A program made the translations under genes and the position numbers. From Hymenoscyphus infarciens (taxonomy: Eukaryota; Ascomycota; Leotiomycetes; Helotiales; Helotiaceae), in contig LLCB01000057.1 of assembly GCA_001414345.1 (NCBI GenBank), positions 1-64,000 of the forward strand: a stretch of DNA of 64,000 bases, given 5' to 3'. The notes under the pieces are model-generated. The model searched no databases and was not told the origin of the DNA. It saw only the letters and a program-made list of their open reading frames with translations. Positions 11,810-23,028 of this stretch are shown here, one piece after another; position 1 is the first letter of the stretch, and each line of letters starts with the position of its first letter.

Positions 11810-13080
11810 TATAGAAGCAGAATCTAAAAAACCTAGTTTTCTGGTCACAGGGAACTTTTAGAAATATACAACCCAAATTACTACGAAACGGTTACTCTCA
11901 CCCTACCTCCCTTCCCCTCTCTCTAATGATGCAACTTAGCTAGTCATTTATGATATCTTCTCCCCTTTCCCTCACACGAGAAAAAAACCCTAACTCATGG
12001 AGCACAGTGACGCGTGGGGCAAAAGAAGCAAGAGAAGAAGGAAACTCATCATCATGTCTCGATTCAGGTTGAAAGGAAAAAGTAATGAGTGGCTCATATG
12101 TATGCCTATTCTTTGGTAAGATAAAGAGGTTGTGGCGACAAGAGAATGAGGAGAGTACCCTGTCACCTTGATGTGCAGATTCACGTAGATTGCGATCAAG
12201 ATGATGTTGAGAACTTGCAAGACACAATCTGGTGCAACTTCAACATCTCGAGAAACGAAGCTGATCTTCTTAACCTTCTCAAGTCTAGCTGCTAGTTCAA
12301 GTGAATCATAGGCTTAAGTAGTATTCAAAGCTGACATTTCCCAGTGGTATGATCAGAATTGTGTCACATCAGCCTCACCTTTCACATCCACCGTGCTTAT
12401 CTTCACGTGCCTACAAAGTCCATACAAGCACAAGAAAGGAAAGAGCAATTATTTGTAAACGAAAAATTTGTCATTGAAGAGAATCCAGACGCCTTTACTA
12501 AAAAGAGGGAGAGTCCAGGCCAGGCAACAGTAAAAAGGAAAATGCCAATGCATGCATGCAGACTAAAAACAGCTTATCGTTCATCATTACCCATTCCTGT
12601 GTCTGCATTATCTACAGGAAGACAACTACTTCTCAAAGAATTGTATCTCCAATAAATGCAAAGAAAGAAAACAAGCAAGAGAAAAAATCCCAGGCCTCCC
12701 TGCAAACAGTCCCCTATAGCCTGAACCAAAGGTTATGAAAACAAGAGAAAACAAGGGAGATTTTTCTTTTCTTTCAAGAGGCAAGAGAACACATTTTCCA
12801 AGGGGGAAGCATGACAAACCAAGGGAGCAGCCTGCGGACAGACATTTCCTATGCTTGATACAACCCCTCCCTTTCCATGTTATCCTTATTCCTCCCAAAT
12901 GCAAAGAGCTTGAGCCTCCCGAATCTCTAAATCAAGGCGAAAAGAGAAACAATGATAGCCTTTCAGTCTTAATAACCGATTCCCTTGAAAACTGAAGATT
13001 GTGTCCCATAGTACTCCTGACATGTTGTGCATTTATTTCCCCCATTCGCGACGTTTGGTATTATAACTGTAATTATCCCT
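11810..13080. other. gene-poor region downstream of Rac
   Basis: Normal to AT-rich sequence with only short ORFs of non-coding character on both strands. The part nearest 13080 is likely the Rac 3' UTR. Confidence 0.55.
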
Positions 13081-13991
13081 TCAAAGAATGGTGCACTTCG
13101 ACTTTGACTTCTTGACAACTTGTGGTCTGGGGCTTAGAACAGCTCTGTGTTTGGGTTAGATGATTCAAAGCTCAGAGAGGTGAGGAGTAGGGTACTAACC
13201 GGATTGCCTCATCAAATACACTCTTCAGGTTTCTTTGGGTAAGAGCAGAACACTCCAAGTATTTGTGAGCTCTGATTTCCTTTGCGACAATCAAGGCCTG
13301 GTCGTACGAAACTGGCTCCATTCTCTTTGATCGCAAGCTCTCCAAAGTTTGGGGGTCCTCACGCAAATCCAACTTGGTACCAACAAGGATAATGGGAACA
13401 GAAGGAGCATGGTGATCAATCTCAGGGAACCACTGGAAGAAAATACAAATCAGCGTGTTTCCTCACTTCCAATCAAGAGAATATTCCATATTTGACATAC
13501 CTTGGCGCGAACGTTGTCAAAGGAAGGTGGGCTGACGATGGAGAAGCAGATTAGGAAGACATCGGTTTGGGGGTATGAAAGTGGTCGCAATCGATCGTAA
13601 TCCTCTTGTCCTGCAGTATCCCACAATCCTAGACTGATTGGCTTTCCATCAACCATAACACTGGCAGAGTAGTTGTCAAAGCTAAGGCATCAATCAGCAC
13701 CGCAAGGCATACCAACCACCAGATCGGCTGGATCTATATGCACTCACACAGTAGGAATATATTCGCCAGGGAAGGCATTTGTAGTATAGGAGATGAGGAG
13801 GCAGGTCTAAGAAGCATGTTAGCAACTGCAATTGCGTCGCAGACGTGTAGATCGGATATATACCTTTCCAACAGCACCATCACCAGTGACGACGCACTAT
13901 TTGGGTTGATTAGCCAAGATCCCTTCCTGTGCCTTGATCCGGGGGGGGGCAAGAGACAAACCTTTAGAGACTGTGTTCCAGGTTGTGCCAT
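13081..13991 (-). CDS. RAC1: Rac-type Rho GTPase
   Basis: Six exons: 13991-13962, 13896-13864, 13806-13748, 13681-13501, 13432-13200 and 13144-13081. They give 199 residues, the usual size. Visible motifs: P-loop GDGAVGKT (residues 15-22), switch [14 protein letters not shown] with Thr40, switch [20 protein letters not shown] from residue 62, and the guanine-binding TKLD and ECSALTQ boxes. A polybasic tail ends in the prenylation box CTIL. The [21 protein letters not shown] region favours Rac over Cdc42. Expected role: membrane-bound switch for polarity, actin and NADPH oxidase control. Intron 1 has nine C residues in a row on the coding strand. Splicing is dense for so short a gene (introns of 55-68 bp), and the 10- and 11-codon first exons are easily missed. 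Confidence 0.96.
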
Positions 13992-16070
13992 GATTATGGT
14001 TGAATTGTTTGTTTTGGGGAGGAGGTAGTTCGGGTCGTTGTTATTATCTTGGAGGGTGGTTCGGTCTGGATGGTGAAGAAGAGGTTATGTCTGCATGAAG
14101 GTGAGATGATGTTTTGACACAACGGAAGCTAGAGGTGCCGCCTGGACAGAGGGAGGAGGAGGGTGGAGAACAAGAGAGAGCGTCGTACCTGCGAAGGTGA
14201 AGTTCACGATTGTGATCAGAGCCCTGCGACAAGTTTCGGTTCGCAATGCTGATAGGAGGAGAGAGGTCCAAAGAAATCGGATCCTGTTTGGTTTTGAAGG
14301 GGGGGAGCTTGGTGATGGTAAGGGGGATTGAACTGAGACCAGCAGACAAGTATGGATAGATGGAGAGATGGAGAGATGGAGAGGAGGACTGGGGACTCGG
14401 CAGATTCAGAAGAAGGAGGCAGCGTCGAGTTGCCGATTTTGAATCTCGAATGGTGAAGTGGTGAAGTGGTGAAGTGGTGAAGTGGTGGAGAGGGTTGGCG
14501 GTGATGCACTTGTGCACTTGTCTTGTCGATAACCCAACTGTCGCAGAATCTCAAACTGGAACACCCGAGGAAAGCTGTGGCTGTGGCTGTGACGGGAGGA
14601 AAGCGACAGGGGGCGAGAACAGGCGAGGCACGTCCAGGTGGCGAGAGGGTTGTGAGTCCCTCAAAAACATCAAAGCCCTTAAGTCACAACTAACTATTAT
14701 CTTGAAAATATCACCACCTATAGTATAAAAGTCGAGACGCACCACTCAGCGCTTCATACAATGTGGTGTTGTGAGGCACAGAGCAGAAAGAGCTTCCAAT
14801 TAAGCGCCAATATTCCAGAAACAACAGCTATCACCATGCGACCGGCAGAGGTGCTGGGGGGGGTCCGCTCTCTGATTCGGGGGCTTTTCTCTGGTGCAGG
14901 AAAGACGTGCCACTTATACTGGTACCGAGCAAGGAGATCTCAGATATAAGTCTTTCTCTCTCGGAGTTTTCGGATTTCTTTAGATTGCCAAAGTCCGTAA
15001 GAGGTAGAAAAGCTGAGCTATCAACGACTAATCTTGATACCGAGTACAAGTACTTGGACATGAGATGCACCTTGGAAAGTTACGGTCAGCGGTGGCGCTC
15101 ACTGGCCTCGAAATGCACCCACCACACTGACAGCACAAGCTAGAGGGGCGGGTATTTCGACATGCTCACTGGTCAACACCACTTGCAAGTCCATTCTTAC
15201 CACCTATCTATCGGCATAGATAGGCTGGAATTTCCTGTCTATATTTTCCAACTCTTTTATGTCATCGTTGGAGCTCTAGTCTAGCTAGCTCTGTCAGTAG
15301 CTGGAGCTCTTCTGGGCAGCTTCAGGCGAGTAACAACCTCCTCGTGTATCCGCCGATTTTAGTACATTCTATACTATTATAACTACTTCTAATAAAACCA
15401 TAACAGCGAAGCTAAAAGTTATAAGTATCGACTTTAAGATTAATTAGCTTCTTTGCAATTGAGTAGAGTTTATTTTATATCTTTTATAGTTTTTTTCCTA
15501 TTATTAAAACACAACAAGGTAAGGGTGTTGTAGGCACGAGCCTATATTAAAATCGGAAAATACCCCTCATTGATCGACAGTTCGACATCTACTCACTAGA
15601 TCACAGCAATCACCAACTCCTTGATCGTATTCCATCTCATTAACACTACAAAAAAATAATTCATACCTGCAAAAACCTGGCCAATCAGGAACCTTTCGCC
15701 CTTCGGATATCTTGCAGCAACGATTGTTTCGTTTCCATACTTCTCCTCCCCCCTTACCCCCTGACTCCTACCTAGTACTCCTGCGGCCCATCTGGCGACC
15801 CCTACTGAGATCAATCACCGACAGCCAAACCCCTGTGGCGTCTGCTGCCCATCCATCGTCGTATGCAAGGCGTTTTTCGAGTACTCGTACACCCGCAAAA
15901 ATAATGTCCTAAGGCTGGGAAATATGCCCGAACTATCTTTACTTCCGTAAGACCAACACGTTCTTTAGTGTCCTCTACAACTGACACTTCCAAGTTCTAC
16001 CTCCCGCTACTTTCACTTTTATTTTCGTAGAAAACTCACGGTAACAAGCAAATCTCCCCTCATTGTCCCA
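13992..16070. other. long upstream and intergenic region of Rac
   Basis: About 2 kb without a supportable gene. The first 600 bp likely contain the Rac promoter and 5' UTR and include two octanucleotide microsatellites. An AT-rich patch lies at about 15350-15560. ORFs here are short and without recognisable features. Confidence 0.55.
14355..14488. repeat. octanucleotide microsatellites upstream of Rac
   Basis: ATGGAGAG is repeated about three times near 14362-14385, and GTGAAGTG four times near 14454-14488. On the Rac coding strand the second reads CACTTCAC. They lie within 500 bp upstream of the start codon, in possible 5' UTR. Confidence 0.8.
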
Positions 16071-17374
16071 TTGCCGCCCCTTGACCTCGACAACGACGTT
16101 CTTACTCTTATAATAGTGTACCTCCGCCCAATAAATGAGGGTTCCTGGAAAGCTGCACTGAACTTCGCATACGCTTGTACATCCCTTTACAACCTAGCTC
16201 AACCACATGTTGCCAAAACCTTCGATCATGACATTCCCTCAACGAAATATGAACTTCTGAAACGAACATTAGATGAGAACCTCGAATATGGTCAGGGCGT
16301 CAAACAATTTTCGTTCACCGTGAAAGAACCTTCTCGTGAGCACGAAATTGTTGTTATCATTCGGCGCCTTCCAAATTTACAAACTTTGAAGTGCGAATCT
16401 CTTTTGCAATTAACAAGACTTGCTCCTATAGCTCTTTCGCCGAGCGGTCCAATTCGTAGCAGTCTCCAAAGCCTTGATTAATGCGAGCGTCGACCTTTTA
16501 CGAAGGAGTTATTGGAATTAGCCTCATTACCAACACTCCACACTCTTCGCAAAACAGATATGTTCGAGTCCGACAAAATTACAATCGATGGACGAAAGTC
16601 GGTACTTGGCTCCCTCGCAATTCCCAAACTCCATGTGGATGTTTTCGTCGAACCCCTCCTATTTGCAAGTTCGTTGAGTCATCTCGCATGCTCGATACCT
16701 ATCCCCGGTCCTTTGGAACCTGTTCAATCTACTAACCTACGCACGAGGGCAGAACTTGTGAGGATACCTTACGTATTATCACCACAGAGCTTTATGCCGG
16801 CTTCAAGTTGTCTCTCACAGTCGTTGACATCACTATGTTTCCACTCAACAGGGCAGCTCTGGGACAAATATGACGGCACTCGGTTGAATTTCAGTAATTT
16901 TCCTATTCTTAGGCAGCTCAAAGCTTCCCCGTTATGTTTTTCAGTCCACTTTCTTGTGGTTACTCTCGGAATAGCCTTTGCAAATTGCTCCCCCCTTCGC
17001 TGGAACACTTAAATGTAAGTTTGTATATTAATTACTATTTTAAACCCGGTCTCTTTATAGGTCTCTAGCTTCTTTTCGGGTACGACATCGGTATATTTTT
17101 TTTTCTTTGAACGGTCCTGTGAATAGAATGGGGGTTGAAAAAGTAGGTCGGGCGCGTTTTGTTGCTGGGGAGCTTGAGGAATGGGAATACCATTGGATTT
17201 TGGAACTTGCTAAATATACGATTTCCCTTTCTGGTAACCGTGAGTTTACGAGAGGCAACAAGACAGGTGATGTCTTGTTATAAACCAGAGGAATGGATTC
17301 CGCCAGCACACGTCGTGGATGCTTATAAAGATGCGGGTATTTACTTGGAGGTTCTGGCACGAAGGAACCTTTAA
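16071..17374 (+). pseudogene. F-box/LRR-like protein pseudogene
   Basis: The first segment (MPPLDLDNDVLTLIIVYLRP...ACTSLYNLAQPHV) looks like the N-terminal F-box-like region of fungal leucine-rich F-box proteins. An in-frame TAA at 16479-16481 interrupts it. The same frame continues without a gap to ELLELASLPTLHTLRK and beyond, to 17012. A second lesion near 16990 shifts the LPPSLEHLN-like stretch, which precedes a probable intron (GTAAGTTTG...TTATAG), out of frame. A third is needed near 17219, before PFLVTVSLREATRQVM, to reach the end ...AHVVDAYKDAGIYLEVLARR. So there is one nonsense change and at least two frameshifts across a recognisable gene about 1.3 kb long. It neighbours two broken HET genes. 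Confidence 0.7.
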
Positions 17375-17842
17375 TAACCAGTTTACTCTTCCTCGGTGGG
17401 TTTGCATATATTCTGAAAGAAGGCCTGGAGGATAAATGGGGTACTGTTTCTACTTGGTAAGTAGATTCGCCTGATGGCAACCTCCCAACACAACTGAGTA
17501 ATACCCTGGATGCTCTTAGAAAATTATAAACGATTACTTTATTGTCAGCCAAATTTCTGGTTAATTGTTCTAGCAAGTATGAACAATAAGAACTACGAGC
17601 CTGCCGTGTTGCCTGCCTCTTTTACTATCCATCTGCAGCACTCTATTAATAGGAAGGCTCGCTATCAAGAATCAGCCGTAAACCCTCACTTCCCCAGTAC
17701 TTCTACATACCCTAAAAGTGTTTTAGAATGCTGCTCCTATTTCGATAAGAGCATTAGTTTGCTCCGCTTCTTGAGTACCCTAGCGACCTCAATATCAGAC
17801 CTCACTCCCCCAATAACACATTTCTCGTAAACGTTTACCAGC

Positions 17843-19735
17843 ATGTCTCTTGCACCGAGCCCATATCAACAGCAGGCGCCACCCCCACCACGGGGGTCTC
17901 GCTATGAACCCCTTCAATATCCCGATGCAATTCGAATGCTTCAACTCCATCCCGGACAAGACAGCGCTCCAATTCACATCATCATATCTCACCATCCTCT
18001 GAAAGATTTGAGACAAAAAATGCGAAGCCTTGTCTCATGAATGGGGAGAAGGTGGAAGGGACCAAGATATATTCAACGATGGCGCTGTGATGAAAGGAAC
18101 TCGGAATCTGCTTGCAGTGCTTAGAAGACTACGTTATCGAGCAATGGAAGCCCGAAGTTCCGAGAAGTTCCATTGGATCGATGCTATTTGCATTGACCAG
18201 GAGGACAATGAAGACAAAACCGACAAATGCCATTGATAGGGAATATATTTAAAAACTCTTAGAAGGTTTTGATTTGGATCGGAGAAGAGCTACTACTTTA
18301 TAGGGAGGCTTTTGAGATTATTTCCCTTTTGGATAAAACTGCGAGGCGTTTGGAGGCAGTGGAAGAGATGCCTTTTAGTGCTGTCGAGGATACAATGGTG
18401 CTCGGAAATGGGGTCCAACTTCGACAACTTCCCGCCTATCCTGCCTGGCCAGAGATTGTTGATAAACTGGCTTCTCGATTTTATTTCACACGGCTGTGGA
18501 CAGTACAAGAGGTAGCACTTTCAAGCCCAAATGTGGCCCAAGTCCTATGTGGAAGGATGTCTTGTCCTTGGTGGTCAGTTTACTATGCAGCTCGAGTAGT
18601 ACGTTTCTGCAATGTATTACACCAAAAGATAGATTCCGACATGTTGGACTTCGTCTATAGTGTCGAAAGATTAAGAAACATGCAGTTGGCCTTGAGCCGT
18701 AAGGGGTTAAGTCTGATGAATTGCGTAGTTTCAACCGAGCATCAGCAGTGTCGATTATCTCATGACAAAGTGTTCGCTCTACCTGGTATGCCCCATAGAA
18801 AACTCAGCTGTCACTTCAGCTCCTAGATTATGATAAACCAGAACAAGTGATCTTTCAAGTAGCGACAATAGTCATGGTTCTAGAGGGACAATTCCTCTAG
18901 TATTTCACCTGGAGAGATGTTGTACTTGAAGATTTGGAGGCGGCATCTTGGGATGGGTTTTCGGAATTTGAGCCACAGCATCGATTTCCTAGACTACTTC
19001 ACGCAAAAAATCCTATCACCTTTGAAATAGGGGGTAAAATTATTACTGGTGAGAATATTTCTGAAGGCCTCCCAATTTCTTTCAGTGTATCGTCTAATCC
19101 CAAGTCCTCCAAGAATAACTATCCTATTTTGGTCACCGAAGGTTTCCTTTTTGATGAAGTCACGACGTCCCTCCTGAACTTTCGCCCGGGCAATTTTCGA
19201 GAACATATCCTTGCTGCATACCACGAACTCCGAAAGCACCCTTCTAAACCCTTCCACAATACCGAGGAGACTCTGGGAGTCCTGTGGATACAGTTATCCC
19301 TCTGCGAAGATGCCTTTGATATGGAGAAACGTGGCAGTTTGCTAAGTTTCGACAAATGTTTTTCACGCTAGGTCCTAGAAGATTTTGAAATCACAGATGA
19401 AATTTACAATTCTTCCTCGAGAAAGCTTCTCTAGGATATGACGAAGCAGCAAAACGTATTCTAGAAGCTTTCCATATCTACCAAGAAAAGAGAGAAATCG
19501 CGAAGCCCTTTGGTCGTGATGTTTTTCTTAGCGAGAGGGGATATATTGGTGTTGGTCCTATGGGCGACAACCGAGTGGGTAAACCACCTGCTGTGAGGGT
19601 TGGTGATAAGATTGTGATTTTCGCCAATTGCTGGAAACCTGTTATCTTGAGATTACGTGAAGATGGGTTTTATACTTTGGTTTGACCGGCTCATATGCCT
19701 AGTATAGTTGAGGACTCTGTTTTTTAAGGAAGGAA
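17843..19735 (+). pseudogene. HET-domain protein pseudogene 1
   Basis: HET proteins control heterokaryon incompatibility in filamentous ascomycetes. The order of pieces is a full HET gene: a Pro-rich start with YEPLQY, then CEALSHEWGEGG, then FHWIDAICIDQEDN, KVLIWIGEE, FTRLWTVQEVAL and VLCGRM. The C-terminal end is RGYIGVGPMGDN...VGDKIVIF...GFYTLV. The pieces lie in different frames. A frameshift sits at the A6 run at 18015-18020. Others lie near 18236-18269 and 19370-19440. In-frame stops occur before KVLIWIG (about 18258), at 18898-18900, at 19369-19371 and just after FYTLV. One 43 bp intron (about 18785-18827) still has good splice sites. With this many lesions, sequencing error is unlikely; I call it a dead gene. 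Confidence 0.88.
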
Positions 19736-19974
19736 ATTTGCCGGATTTGAAAGCCATTTGGATTCGTTGAGTTACAAACACTCTTCGGAAGAGGTAAAAC
19801 AAAACACAGTGTAAGACCTAGGAAAAGTAACCTAGTAAATTTTTGGCATATTAATGTTGTTTAATAGGTGAATTAACAAAATAAAGTTTCTAATAGCTAC
19901 GATGTGTTCTGAGAGTAACGACCAAATATTATACTCTTTCAACAATGGATATTCCTTTATTCCTTCTTCCGCTA
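19736..19974. other. intergenic between two HET pseudogenes
   Basis: A short AT-leaning stretch between the tail-to-tail ends of the two HET genes. No feature seen. Confidence 0.5.
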
Positions 19975-20659
19975 TCAGTAGGTTCGAAATTCAGCCCCCC
20001 TCTCTTGCATCAACTTCAGAGCCTGTCCGTCCATCATACCATGCACATAACTTTCTCCAATCAACAGCCATTCTTCCTTATTCTTCACCTCTTGCTCATC
20101 ATTTGCCGAATCTACTTTCCTCAATATCATGGGCACATCAGCTCCAGAAAATATCACCACGCAATCGCCCTCTTCTGCAGCTTCAGGACAAAGTCCCAAC
20201 ATGCCAGCGTGAACCTAAAAAAAACAAGAGCAGCACTTAGCCTACCTCTTCTCAAAACTGTGTCATCAGTAAAATCAGATTCGGGTCTCTTGCCGCAAAT
20301 AATATCCAGCTCGCGGTAGAAGAAACGACGGCCGAGTTCGCTCATTCGCCCAGCGTAACACCACTGGTCCGCAATCAAGGTTGTTCCGTATGCAGCGGTA
20401 ATGGTTTCTGTTGTTGAGCTAGCGTTCATGAAAGGATAATGCGGTATCTCCGTCTTTGGACTTTCGGTGTATTCAGGACAAGGAATAGTCAAACTTAAAT
20501 CTGCCTTTCTCTGACACAGACCCGATCCGAGGTATGTCAATAATCTGTTTACTTCTGGGGTCACGCGCCAGGTCTTGCAGACTGTTGATATATGGCCCCC
20601 GGAGATGCTCAAGAGAAAAGGACCACCCGTTGTTTTGTCTGGAAATACTACTGGACTGT

Positions 20660-20667
20660 CCCCCGTG
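20660..20667. repeat. left target-site duplication of the MITE
   Basis: CCCCCGTG, identical to 21355-21362 on the other side of the element. Confidence 0.92.
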
Positions 20668-21354
20668 TAGGTCTGCACAACGAATAGATGAATAAAATAT
20701 TAATTATTCATTATAAATATTAAATAAATATATAGTATTCGAGCGATTATTCGAGCGATAAGAGCTTAAATGAATATATTACGAATAGTTTCTATTTATT
20801 AAGCTTAATATCCGCCCCCTAGGTCTTAGTATATTATAAGTTGAATTTTACTCCCTTTTTATATATATATTTAAACATAACTAAACTATAAATTCACTTA
20901 CTTTTAATTATTATTAATAGATTACTATCGTCCCTACTCTTTATCACTTATATTATATGAAATAGGGTGTTTTATCAAAAAGTATCACATAACACCCCAC
21001 TTTCTAAAATATTATACACGTAACCTTTAAACTAAGGTTTCGACGTCGAAAGCGTCGAAAGGCTCCACTCTTTTCAATAATTTATCCACTTTTTTAGCCC
21101 TAAAACGCCCCGGCGTAGCCTAATCGAGACGACGAAAGCGACTAAAGCGGATAATTTCGGGGGATTTTCATACATGTTTAGATAAGTGGGAAACCATACC
21201 AAAAGGGTGGAGAATACAGAATATTCATGAATAAACGACTGCTATTTACACCCTAAACTCTCCTTATTCTTAAATAATTCGAAGGGTAATTTATCCGTGG
21301 AAAATCGTGAATATTCTGAATATATTCGTAGCTTTTATTCGTTGTGCAGACCTA
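20668..21354. mobile_element. 687 bp hAT-type MITE inside HET gene 2
   Basis: The termini are perfect inverted repeats of TAGGTCTGCACAACGAATA (19 bp; 20668-20686, and inverted 21336-21354). They are flanked by a perfect 8 bp target duplication, CCCCCGTG at 20660-20667 and 21355-21362. An 8 bp duplication and a TAGNG-like tip are hallmarks of the hAT superfamily. The interior has no transposase-sized ORF, so it is non-autonomous. It is AT-rich but keeps many CpG sites (for example near 21040-21150), so it is less RIP-mutated than the other elements here. Removal of the element plus one duplicate restores the HET reading frame. Confidence 0.92.
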
Positions 21355-21362
21355 CCCCCGTG
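21355..21362. repeat. right target-site duplication of the MITE
   Basis: CCCCCGTG, identical to 20660-20667. Confidence 0.92.
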
Positions 21363-22515
21363 GCCTTGTAGAACTTGAAAACTCCAACCAACAGATTAGA
21401 ACTGTTGCCTATGAATCGCCAGTCTGGAACCCAGGTTGGAAGTGATAAATCGGGGAGATTCCTGAGACTCCAAGCTGATTGTGAGGAGTTATGGTACCCC
21501 GCAGAGGAGAATACTTCAAGCCGGTCCGTTTCGATCATCGCAGGAGCTGCATTGGCGTAAACATCCTTGACTGATAATGTGTAGTCAGGCTGTAAATATT
21601 TGCTCTTCTTCCCCTCCGCGGTAACTCCTATGAGAGAGTAAACTTTGTCACGAGGATCTGTGGATTGAATATCCCGCTGCATAATAGACAACATCTTGAG
21701 TAAGCGAGAATCTCTCTCGTCCAAGAAGATATTTTGTATCGAAACTAGCACTGTTGTCGCCAAGCGCTGGTTGACTTCCAGTTTTGTAGCTACCGCGAGA
21801 TATATACAAGCACGAAGCAATGCTGACCCAGGTATCTGAAGTTGACCACAAAGAACCATCACCCCACGGGCAACAGCACACTCCTGTAATACCCAGGCAC
21901 GGTGGAAATAAGGCCTATGAAGTATGCTTCTAAGTGGTAAAAACGTCTCGGAACTTTCATCCCATAGCGCACTTTCGTCGAATCCGGTAAAATCTCCAAA
22001 ATTGCTGCACAACACGATATACCTTTTCTCCAGGTCTTGTAAAGCAGAAATTCCACCCTGCGTATGCTCTTCTGAATCCCCTAGCCAAACCACAACTTGA
22101 TCGGCAAGAGAGTAAATTTCAGCCATAATGGCAACTTGCGAGCTGCGTTCCTCCAGGTTGCTCTGGTCACTACAAAGTGCATCGATCCACACCCTACGGT
22201 GCTTTTCCTCATAACGGAGATGAAGGAGTGCGGAATGAAGATTGCTAGCGACTGGCAGCAAAGAATCGTCACAAATGATTTCGTGAACTGGAGTTGGATC
22301 ACCCACGCGTATGAAAGAGCTTCGTAGCTTGTATTCGGGTTGTCAAGATGGAATCGTTCTAGTGTTCCGTCTAATGGTAAAGACCGGGGGCCTCGTTTGA
22401 TTGTGAAGAGACGAATGTGTCGGTTGGAGAGGAAGGGTTGATAGGAATATTGAGAGCATTTTGCTGCGCTCGGCAAAGGGGAATCGATGAGCACTGCTAT
22501 ATCGTGGGTTTCCAT

Positions 22516-23028
22516 TGCTGGTTTACTCTTGGGACTTGGACTGAATGAGACGTTTAACTCTCGTTTTGTTATTAGAAACAAAAATAGAGGAAAGTGACAC
22601 TGACCGTGTGACTACCTCTGTGCTACGGCAGGAGCGACCACGTCAGATTATGGCTATGGAACACCATAGCTCCCAGACTCCTACACCCACTCCAAATCAA
22701 ACCACAACGAATAATAATTCGAACGAGATGAGATTATTTGAAGGCTGCGATGAATTTTGAGAATTTTATGGATAAATTGGCAACATGATGGCCTTCTTCA
22801 TCGCTTAACTAGGAGAAAGCAAATGCGTATAGTATTGCCAATTTCATATTAGTGGTGGCTTGATTCAGTACTGAGGAAAGATTTTTCAGGAGAATAAATT
22901 GAAGGATACAAACAGAACACCAAAAAAGTACGTCGTGCCCGAAACGCAACTGCCACCGCTATATTCCACTTCCAATCTTACTCGCCCCTCGCCCCCTTTT
23001 CTTGCCATTTCTCCCCTCCTTCCTTCCT
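22516..23028. other. upstream region of HET gene 2
   Basis: About 500 bp holding the promoter side of HET gene 2 and the 3' side of the zinc-finger gene. Only short non-coding-like ORFs. Confidence 0.5.

Larger units (their letters stand above)
19975..22515 (-). pseudogene. HET-domain gene 2, disrupted by MITE and frameshift
   Basis: Starting at METHDIAVLID (ATG at 22515), the protein has the HET motifs YEALSYAW(GDP), HRRVWIDALCSDQSN, AEIYSLADQVVVWLGDSEE, RPYFHRAWVLQECAVA and DPRDKVYSLIGV. The end is AAEEGDCVVIFSGADVP and LLIGESYVHGMMDGQAL. Two lesions are visible. One G is missing at about 22302-22304 in the AWGDP box, which separates the first about 70 residues from the rest. A 687 bp element (20668-21354) interrupts the codon after KATG. 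Excising it with one 8 bp duplicate restores the frame exactly into DSPVVFP. A 44 bp intron at 20215-20258 (phase 0) joins the final exon. Apart from these the gene is clean, so its death looks much more recent than that of HET pseudogene 1. The frameshift could be an assembly error. Confidence 0.87.

Noticed and set aside
11940..12995. Several 60-98 codon ORFs on both strands
   Set aside because: Low-complexity, Lys/Ser-rich translations without family features; likely 3' UTR and intergenic.
15350..15560. Possible third AT-rich element with inverted CCGATTTTARTA ends
   Set aside because: The ends share only about 12 bp and no target duplication could be matched, so I did not call it.
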